A stretch of 10,225 nt of DNA from NCBI GenBank assembly GCA_003557825.1, contig PWNM01000229.1, positions 1 through 10,225 of the forward strand. Reading direction: 5' to 3'. This DNA is from Candidatus Hydrogenedentota bacterium (GTDB taxonomy: Bacteria > Hydrogenedentota > Hydrogenedentia > Hydrogenedentales > SLHB01). Shown here piece by piece: positions 5,119 to 10,225 of this stretch. Each line of letters opens with the position of its first letter. The stretch's first letter is position 1. A program made the translations under genes and the position numbers. The notes beneath the pieces were generated by a model. The model was not told the DNA's origin. It made no database searches and saw only the letters and a program-made list of their open reading frames with translations.

Positions 5119-7296
5119 TCAGACGCGGCGCACCGCATGGGTCAAAACTTTCTTTAGCGCATCGGCCACCTGTTGCACGTGTTTGTCCTCCATAAGGGGG
5201 AATAACGGAAGCGAAAGCATATCGAGCGATGCCGCCGTAGCATGGGGTAGCATTTCCGGTTCGAGCCCGAATGTCTCGCGATAATACTTATGAAGATGAA
5301 GACCGTAAAAATGCAGGCCAGTACCAATGTTTTCGCGTCGTAGATCCTCCCGAATTTCATCGCGGCTTTTGGTTAGCCGATCGGTCGCAAGGCGAATCAC
5401 AAACAGATGCCATGCATGCTCCACGTCATCTCGAATAGCAGGCATTCGGATCTCTTCGATGTCGGACAGAATGGTCTGGTACATTCGGGCCAGACGCTTT
5501 CGGGCTGCCAGGAAAGATGGCAATTTCCTGAGTTGTTCGATTCCGATGGCGGCGCTTATGTCGGTCAGGCGGTATTTGAACCCCGGAGCAACCACCTCGA
5601 CCGGATGCACGCCGGAACTCCGTCCGTATCGGTCCCATGCGGATTGCTGCATTCCGTGCCCCGCCAGTACTCGTAGCCATTCCGCCTGCTCCGGATCGCT
5701 TACGGTAATCGCCCCGCCGTCGATGGTGGTAATGTTTTTGATCGCGTAGAAACTGAAGCACGTATAGTCGCCATGACTTCCAATCGGTTTGCCTTTATAG
5801 GATGCCCCCAGCGCATGGGCAGCATCTTCAACTATATGAACGCCCCGTCGTTTGCCAATGGCATAAAAGCGGTCCAAATCACATGGCTGTCCTGTAAGGT
5901 GGACCGGCACGATGGCCCGGGTCCGGCTGGTAATCGCTTCTTCCGCAACGTCTGGATCCAGGTTGAGAGTCGCCGGATCAATGTCGACAAATACGGGGGT
6001 CGCGCCCATATGGACCACCGTATTCGCCATTGACCCCCATGTGAGGGGCGGCATGATGACCTCATCGCCCGGTTGGACTTTTGCCTGTACCAGGGCAAGA
6101 TGAAAGGCGGCCGTACAGGAGGTCACGGCCACGGCATGGGCGGCGCCCACTGTCTCGGCAAACTGCTTTTCGAAAGACGGTACGCGCGCCGCCGACGTGA
6201 GCCAACCGCTGCGTAGCGTTTGTTGGACGGCGTTTTCCTCTTCTTCGCCCAGCGTCGGCCGATAGAGCGGCACGAATCGAGACGCCATGGGTTCGCCGCC
6301 TTGGTCAACCGGCGTTGCCCGTAAGCGCTTCAATACACGGACGTTGAAATAACGGTCATCGTTTGGATCGATATCCGTATTTCGCAAATTTTCGGCGATC
6401 TCGTCTATGCCGTCATCAAGGGTATGGCCAGGGGCGAATCCCACAGTCTCAGCCAGTTTCGAGCACTTTACATGGAAGGTTCGCATATCGTCGTCGTCCC
6501 GAGCGACCTCGATAGGAACCCCGAATCGAACGGCAATATACTCCGCTAACTCACCGATGCGGAAATTACCGCCGTCGTACCCTACGTTGAACACCTCGCT
6601 TTCGACCGCGTCAGCCGGCGCCTCAATAAGAAGGGCGAGGGCATTGGCGGCATCCTGGACGTGCAAAAATGGCCGCCACTGTTGACCACCTCCCAATATG
6701 TTGACCACATTCGAGCGTATAGCCGTGGCAGTCATCTGGTTTATGGCCAGGTCAAATCGCATCCGGGGCGACCAACCATATAAAGTAGCCAGTCGTGCGA
6801 CTACAGGCTCGAATCGGGCGTTCGCAATCTGTACTACGGCCTTCTCGGCACGTAAATTGGTCGCTCCATAGGGAGACACGGGGTGAGTCGGGCTTTGCTC
6901 GTCGAGTTGATGGAAATCCCCGTGGCCATAGACGCTGCAAGTCGATGCCTGGATAAACCGTCTCACCCCTATTTGCAGGGCTTGATTGGCCAGTTCCTTG
7001 GTGCTCTCCACGTTAACGTCTTCTGCTGTGTCCTCGTCCAAACTACACGATGGGTCATTGGAGAGGCTGGCCAGATGAACGACGACCTCGATGCCATTGA
7101 GCAGTCCCGGGGTTTCCTGAAGGCGACGGATATCACCACGTATTATTTCGCATTGCTCGTGATCGGCGACATCGGCCAGTGCTTCTTCGCCGAAACAGAA
7201 ACGGTCAAATACCCGTACGCTATGACCGTTGTGGAGTAATCGACGCACCAGATGACAACCCAAATACCCGCCGCCGCCGGTGACCAATATGTGCAT
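5119..7296 (-). CDS. Fused SDR sugar-nucleotide epimerase/dehydratase - DegT/DnrJ/EryC1/StrS aminotransferase
   Basis: One 725-residue open frame encodes two enzymes normally found separately. Residues 1 to about 326 are an extended SDR domain with the NAD(P) fingerprint TGGGGYLG (6-13), STCSVYG (118-124), SPYGATN (141-147) and WRPFLHVQDAA (207-217). The active-site motif YxxxK reads Tyr143-Gly-Ala-Thr-Asn147, so the conserved Lys is missing. Residues 337-725 are a PLP-dependent sugar aminotransferase: PTLGEEEENAV (347-357), SCTAAFHLAL (393-402), EDAAHALGA (490-498) with the PLP-contact Asp491, catalytic Lys520 in FYAIKNITTIDGG, FKYRLTDISAAIG (573-585) and TGLHFYGLHLHKYY (659-672). The expected role is making an amino sugar nucleotide for surface glycan. 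The exact sugar cannot be told. The start has an AAGGAA site (7304-7309) seven bases upstream. It is the first gene of the operon. Confidence 0.92.
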   Translation of the reverse strand: MHILVTGGGGYLGCHLVRRLLHNGHSVRVFDRFCFGEEALADVADHEQCEIIRGDIRRLQETPGLLNGIEVVVHLASLSNDPSCSLDEDTAEDVNVESTKELANQALQIGVRRFIQASTCSVYGHGDFHQLDEQSPTHPVSPYGATNLRAEKAVVQIANARFEPVVARLATLYGWSPRMRFDLAINQMTATAIRSNVVNILGGGQQWRPFLHVQDAANALALLIEAPADAVESEVFNVGYDGGNFRIGELAEYIAVRFGVPIEVARDDDDMRTFHVKCSKLAETVGFAPGHTLDDGIDEIAENLRNTDIDPNDDRYFNVRVLKRLRATPVDQGGEPMASRFVPLYRPTLGEEEENAVQQTLRSGWLTSAARVPSFEKQFAETVGAAHAVAVTSCTAAFHLALVQAKVQPGDEVIMPPLTWGSMANTVVHMGATPVFVDIDPATLNLDPDVAEEAITSRTRAIVPVHLTGQPCDLDRFYAIGKRRGVHIVEDAAHALGASYKGKPIGSHGDYTCFSFYAIKNITTIDGGAITVSDPEQAEWLRVLAGHGMQQSAWDRYGRSSGVHPVEVVAPGFKYRLTDISAAIGIEQLRKLPSFLAARKRLARMYQTILSDIEEIRMPAIRDDVEHAWHLFVIRLATDRLTKSRDEIREDLRRENIGTGLHFYGLHLHKYYRETFGLEPEMLPHATAASLDMLSLPLFPLMEDKHVQQVADALKKVLTHAVRRV
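6286..6301 (-). promoter_or_regulatory. Internal ribosome site and ATG inside the fusion gene
   Basis: On the minus strand AAGGCGG followed by seven bases (CGAACCC) and ATG (6286-6288) occurs at codon 337, exactly where a stand-alone DegT-type aminotransferase would begin (MASRFVPLYRPTLGEEE). Initiation here would give a 389-residue aminotransferase ending at 5119. It may be a relic of two formerly separate genes or a working internal start. Confidence 0.4.
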
Positions 7297-7335
7297 GGAT
7301 CATTTCCTTTCCATCACCCCGTCCGTGGATAGACG

Positions 7336-7356
7336 AGAAGATATGCGATATCTTCT
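7336..7356. promoter_or_regulatory. Perfect 9-3-9 palindrome in divergent intergenic region
   Basis: AGAAGATAT-GCG-ATATCTTCT is a perfect inverted repeat of nine bases per arm. It lies 40 bases before the fusion gene start and about 30 bases downstream of its predicted transcript start. The size and symmetry suit a dimeric repressor site. It could instead fold as an RNA hairpin in the leader. No T-run of terminator type follows on either strand (only GCGTTTTC on the plus strand). Confidence 0.45.
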
Positions 7357-7384
7357 GCGTTTTCAAGCTTGGGAACTGCCGCGC

Positions 7385-7393
7385 AGTATAACA
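7385..7393 (-). promoter_or_regulatory. Extended -10 promoter candidate for the fusion-gene operon
   Basis: On the minus strand TG-T-TATACT (hexamer 7385-7390, TG at 7392-7393) fits an extended -10 promoter, while the -35 region is poor. The predicted leader is about 80 bases and contains the 9-3-9 palindrome. By-eye call. Confidence 0.35.
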
Positions 7394-7482
7394 GGTTCAG
7401 GTACAATAACGTGGCGATCGTTGCATTTCCCGCAGCGACACGGTACGCTTTGCATGTAGATCAATTAACACAGGTGATGCCT

Positions 7483-8253
7483 ATGAAATCTTCTTCTAAC
7501 CCCTATCCCCGTACGGAGGCCATCCAATTCGAATTGGGCCTAGTATCGGACTCCGGCCATGCTGATGCCTTTACGCACAGAACCCTGCATGCTATGCTCG
7601 AGCAGCGTACCGGATATCAGCTTGACCTGACAATAACCGACAATTCGTCTTCCATGCTGACCGTGCGTCGGTGCAAAAACGTGCGTACAGCCAAGATACG
7701 ATTGCATCATATGTTCTTGAATGTCGATTCTGCCGTGCTGAATGCTCTGACGCGGTGGATCGTGGATCCGCAAGCGGCGGAAGCCGGCGCAACGATCGAC
7801 GAGTTCATTCGAGCAAATCGCCATCGCATTCGAAAACCCGATCGCCGAAGAATATTTCTGTACCCCAAAGGCTTCCATTATGACCTTCAAGAACTGTTTG
7901 ATGAGGTCAACGCCGAACACTTCGATGGCAAGGTTCAGGCATACATCACCTGGGGGCGGCGGAGTACCAATTCCAAAAAACAGCGGTCTATTCGGTTCGG
8001 CAGTTATTCAGTCCGCGACAACCTCATTCGGATTCATTCGGCTCTCGATGATCCTGTAGTTCCTCGTTATTTTGTCCGGTTCATCGTATTTCATGAAATG
8101 CTCCATGCCCATCTTGGAGTGACGGAATCTGAAAACGGGCGGCGTCGTCTACATCCGGCGGAATTCCGTAAGCGAGAGCAAGCCTACCCTGACTACGATC
8201 GTGCTACGAAATGGGAGAACAACTCGGCCAATCTCCGGAGGCTCTTGCGATGA
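7483..8253 (+). CDS. SprT-like zinc metallopeptidase
   Basis: A SprT-like domain protein of 256 residues counted from the ATG at 7483. The zinc site is visible as FHEMLHAHLG (203-212), with ligands His204 and His208 and catalytic Glu205, and a likely third ligand His224 in RLHPAEFRKRE. The domain opens with YDLQELFDEVNAEHFDGKV (133-151) and ITWGR (155-159), as in SprT/Spartan peptidases. The N-terminal 120 residues are not assigned, and the C-terminal zinc ribbon of E. coli SprT is absent. The open frame reaches back to 7369, but those first 38 codons lie over the divergent promoter region and lack a ribosome site. AGGTG (7472-7476) precedes the 7483 ATG; 7477 is a possible alternative. The stop overlaps the next gene's start (ATGA), so the two are co-translated. 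Eukaryotic Spartan cleaves DNA-protein crosslinks; whether this one does is unknown. Confidence 0.82.
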   Translation: MKSSSNPYPRTEAIQFELGLVSDSGHADAFTHRTLHAMLEQRTGYQLDLTITDNSSSMLTVRRCKNVRTAKIRLHHMFLNVDSAVLNALTRWIVDPQAAEAGATIDEFIRANRHRIRKPDRRRIFLYPKGFHYDLQELFDEVNAEHFDGKVQAYITWGRRSTNSKKQRSIRFGSYSVRDNLIRIHSALDDPVVPRYFVRFIVFHEMLHAHLGVTESENGRRRLHPAEFRKREQAYPDYDRATKWENNSANLRRLLR

Positions 8254-8789
8254 TCGTGGCTTGGGTGCGCGGGCTCGTTGGTCAGCTTGGATTTACCATA
8301 ATGCTTGTGTTGGCCGCGGTCGGAGCTATGGTGCTGGCCTACGGCGGGGCGCGCATGGTCAGCCGATGTGATGGCTATGATGCCTCGTCTTTGGTCCTCT
8401 CCGAACAAAAGGCGGAGGAGATGCATCGATTGTCCAAGGATCTAGTCGTATTGGCCTCTGACCTTTTTGAGCGACGGAGTACGGAAGAAGGGGAAACGCC
8501 TCTGGAACAATGGGTTCAGGAGCGGTTCACCCCCCGAGCCAATGATCTTCGCCGGCGCATGTTGGCCGTGACTTCACTTCCTGAGCATGCCATAAGCGGT
8601 CTGTTGGCGGCTTTGGATCGTCTGTCTGCCATGGCTGCTCAGCCCCATCGAGAGGAACTCAGTGATGCAGCGGCCAGCGCCGTTCTTGATGCCATCACCA
8701 CAGTTGAAAATTACCTGTCCACCAACGAAATACTCGAAGGAACGTTGCCTTCCCTGGATGCACTCGAATCGGGAATGCCGCGCCAATGA
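8250..8789 (+). CDS. Single-pass membrane protein of unknown function
   Basis: I do not recognise this 179-residue protein. It has one strong hydrophobic segment near the N-terminus (about 11-33, containing FTIMLVLAAVGAMVLAYGG) preceded by a short Arg-containing start. The remaining soluble part of about 145 residues is mostly helical by composition, with heptad-like Leu/Ala spacing (51-75, 114-130, 138-157). The start at 8250 is chosen because GGAGG (8237-8241) sits eight bases upstream and because its ATGA overlaps the stop of the SprT-like gene. The longer frame from 8211 would sit inside the protease gene with no ribosome site. The tight coupling suggests it works with the protease, for example as a membrane partner or substrate, but that is inference. 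The topology, with the soluble part inside or outside, is not decided by the sequence. Confidence 0.75.
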   Translation: MIVAWVRGLVGQLGFTIMLVLAAVGAMVLAYGGARMVSRCDGYDASSLVLSEQKAEEMHRLSKDLVVLASDLFERRSTEEGETPLEQWVQERFTPRANDLRRRMLAVTSLPEHAISGLLAALDRLSAMAAQPHREELSDAAASAVLDAITTVENYLSTNEILEGTLPSLDALESGMPRQ

Positions 8790-8952
8790 CATGGAGCTTT
8801 CTCACCGATTACCCAAAAGGGAAAGCCTCTAATGCAGGCGGATAAAAAAGGATGTGACAAAACGGGATGTGGGTTGTATTTCATAACAGAAGGCAGGCCG
8901 CCTGGCAGAAGCACCCGATGCCAAAGGGGCGCCCCACAGGTAGAAAAAACGA
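8790..8952 (+). other. Intergenic region before the sigma factor gene
   Basis: This gap holds no open frame of note. A possible promoter is GTGACA (8854-8859), a 17-base spacer and TATTTC (8877-8882), which is only a fair match. Two direct copies of GGATGTG sit 15 bases apart (8850-8856 and 8865-8871). Two short palindromes follow, CAGGCCGCCTG (8893-8903) and GGGGCGCCCC (8926-8935). No terminator with a T-run was found after the membrane protein gene, so read-through into the sigma gene is possible. Confidence 0.35.
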
Positions 8953-9540
8953 GTGAGCACGGCCGAGCGAACAGATGAAGAACGAATGGCGCTCCTCTGT
9001 GATGGGGACAAATCGGCCCTTGAAGAGTTGGTGCGCCTCTACCAGCAGGATATTTTTCGCTTTTCATTGCATTATTTGAAAGATGCGGAGCGATCCCTGG
9101 AGATCACCCAGGAGACCTTTATTCGGGTCTATGTGGCTCGGAATCGGTTCGACCGGACCCGGAGCTTCAAACCCTGGTTGCTTTGTATTGCGCGTAATTT
9201 ATGCTTGAACGACTTGAAGCGCCAGAAGACGGTCCCCATGGTTTCTCTTGAAGATTATGGGGGGGCGCAGACGGAGTTCCAGCGCAACGATTTGCACGGA
9301 GAAACGCGCAGCCCCGATGAGGGGTTGATTGATGACGAACGGCGGCAGATGCTGACCCAAGCCTTGGACGGTTTGGATGATACGGCTCGCGAGATTGTGA
9401 CGTTGCGGTTTTTCGAGCGCCTTTCCGCCCGAGAGATCGCCGAAGTGGTGAACATGACCGAAGGAGCGGTACGAACGCGATTGCATCGCATACTCAGGTC
9501 TTTACGGGATAAATACGAAGGTATTAAGGATACGATATAG
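8953..9540 (+). CDS. ECF-family RNA polymerase sigma factor
   Basis: A 195-residue group 4 (ECF) sigma-70 factor, directing RNA polymerase to a small stress or envelope regulon. The sigma-2 domain spans about 25-92, with DIFRFSLHYLKDAERSLEIT (33-52) and QETFIRVYVARNRFD (53-67) for core binding and -10 recognition, followed by FKPWLLCIARNLCLNDLKRQK (72-92). After a linker (93-132) the sigma-4 domain (133-186) has LDGLDDTAREIVTLRFFERL and a helix-turn-helix AREIAEVVNMTEGAVRTRLHR (159-179) for the -35 element. The sigma-3 domain is absent, as expected. The start is a GTG at 8953 with AGGTAG (8938-8943) nine bases upstream. The next ATG (8986) is possible but has a poorer site. It is followed three bases later by a candidate anti-sigma gene, the usual arrangement. 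Which ECF subgroup, and what it senses, cannot be told from here. Confidence 0.93.
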   Translation: MSTAERTDEERMALLCDGDKSALEELVRLYQQDIFRFSLHYLKDAERSLEITQETFIRVYVARNRFDRTRSFKPWLLCIARNLCLNDLKRQKTVPMVSLEDYGGAQTEFQRNDLHGETRSPDEGLIDDERRQMLTQALDGLDDTAREIVTLRFFERLSAREIAEVVNMTEGAVRTRLHRILRSLRDKYEGIKDTI

Positions 9541-9543
9541 GAC

Positions 9544-10225
9544 ATGCAACCTATCAACGAACCATATCGGGAGCAATTGCTCGCCTATCTCGAGGGGATT
9601 CTTCCCCCCGATAAGGCGGCCGCTCTAGAATGGCGATTGGCCCATTCTGCAGCATTGCGCGCCGAACTGGATTCGTTGGCCCAGTTGATGTCCGATCTAG
9701 AATGCCTGGGGCAGCATCGCTTGCGCCCAATTCCACCGGTTGACGTATGGGGCACCGTTTCAGCCCGTATCAATGAACTGGATCGTGAGCAATGCATAAT
9801 CCCTTCTGAAAACCTTCAACCCACATTGGATATTTGGGTGGATGTCCTGCTTGACGATGCAGTGCCTCCCGACGATGCAGGGGCTCCGGCTTGGCTCGAT
9901 ACTCTATGTAGTGATTTCGAGGTGTTGGGACAAGCGCATAAAAACTCAATTCCTTCCATTGATGTTTCAGATGGCGTCATGAAGGAGATCGCCCCCGCTG
10001 AGCCGGTTGCTATCGAAAGCGCCTCTAAAACGCGATGGATGAAACGGTACGGGTGGTATGGATTGGCAGCAGCCGCAGGGATTACGCTCGTCATTGCTGG
10101 TACTCAGATCATAACTGGGATGGATACGCCTCGCAACGGTGAGCAGGTGGCGGGACAGGCCGATCCCCATCGAACCGAGGAAATCGAAATTGTCCAGCCA
10201 GGGCCTGCCCCGGGCTTAGAGCACC
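9544..10225 (+). CDS. Putative membrane-anchored anti-sigma factor, zinc-less (partial, C-terminus beyond window)
   Basis: The frame from the ATG at 9544 stays open to the right edge (227 residues). It starts three bases after the sigma gene stop, the normal place for a cognate anti-sigma factor. Residues 11-50 (QLLAYLEGILPPDKAAALEW then RLAHSAALRAEL) resemble the N-terminal helical domain of anti-sigma proteins, where a small domain ending in an ALRAEL-type helix binds the sigma factor. The HxxxCxxC zinc motif of many such proteins is absent. Residues 52-76 and 125-149 match each other in an ungapped way, ten identities of 25, so the domain may be duplicated. A transmembrane helix (about 171-190) separates this cytoplasmic part from an acidic, Pro-rich outer stretch that continues past the window. 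Assignment rests on position and topology as much as on sequence. Confidence 0.7.
   Translation, partial: MQPINEPYREQLLAYLEGILPPDKAAALEWRLAHSAALRAELDSLAQLMSDLECLGQHRLRPIPPVDVWGTVSARINELDREQCIIPSENLQPTLDIWVDVLLDDAVPPDDAGAPAWLDTLCSDFEVLGQAHKNSIPSIDVSDGVMKEIAPAEPVAIESASKTRWMKRYGWYGLAAAAGITLVIAGTQIITGMDTPRNGEQVAGQADPHRTEEIEIVQPGPAPGLEH

Noticed and set aside
4752..5195. Plus-strand open frame of 147 residues
   Set aside because: It is antisense to the DCC gene and the end of the fusion gene, both with clear motifs and ribosome sites.
7369..7482. Extended N-terminus of the SprT-like protein from the first ATG
   Set aside because: There is no ribosome site before 7369, and the stretch contains the predicted promoter for the opposite operon. 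Start sites at 7477 or 7483 fit better.
8211..8249. Extended N-terminus of the membrane protein
   Set aside because: It lies inside the SprT-like gene with no ribosome site, while the ATG at 8250 has GGAGG at ideal spacing and the typical ATGA overlap.
8790..8952. Possible riboswitch or structured RNA before the sigma gene
   Set aside because: Only short palindromes (CAGGCCGCCTG, GGGGCGCCCC) and direct repeats were found. No known riboswitch core motif was recognised.

Overview
The window reads as an ordinary stretch of chromosome from a free-living, probably Gram-negative bacterium with moderately high GC. The evidence for this is a six-domain ribosomal protein S1, a FabA-type dehydratase of the anaerobic unsaturated fatty acid pathway, and an ECF sigma factor followed by a putative membrane anti-sigma gene. 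The phylum cannot be fixed from the sequence alone. The acetolactate synthase and S1 variants look unlike those of the best-studied enterobacteria. No tRNA, rRNA, CRISPR array, insertion sequence or prophage part was found.

Layout. From 1 to 1262 (minus) lies the N-terminal two thirds of a biosynthetic acetolactate synthase large subunit, cut by the window edge. An intrinsic terminator (1353-1387, minus) separates it from rpsA (1428-3383, minus). The rpsA promoter (3444-3473) overlaps a perfect inverted repeat. A divergent gap leads to fabA (3653-4165, plus). fabA runs tail-to-tail, with a 23-bp overlap, into a three-gene minus-strand operon. In transcription order the operon is a 725-residue fusion of a sugar-nucleotide SDR epimerase/dehydratase and a DegT-type aminotransferase (7296-5119), a DCC-family (DUF393) thiol-disulfide protein (5103-4672), and a PaaI-like hotdog thioesterase (4685-4143). 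A second divergent gap (7297-7482) holds a perfect 9-3-9 palindrome and an extended -10 promoter candidate for that operon.

On the plus strand a SprT-like zinc metallopeptidase (7483-8253) is coupled by an ATGA overlap to a small single-pass membrane protein of unknown function (8250-8789). After a 163-bp gap come an ECF sigma factor (8953-9540) and, three bases later, a putative membrane-anchored anti-sigma regulator (9544 to beyond the right edge).

How the genes fit together. The left part is housekeeping: branched-chain amino acid synthesis, translation, fatty acid unsaturation. The fusion enzyme probably makes or transfers an amino group onto a nucleotide-linked sugar for surface glycans. 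The right part is an envelope or stress regulatory block. The points most worth a second look are the SDR-aminotransferase fusion with a catalytic Lys-to-Asn change and a preserved internal translation start, the zinc-less anti-sigma candidate with an apparent internal duplication, and the coupled SprT/membrane-protein pair.
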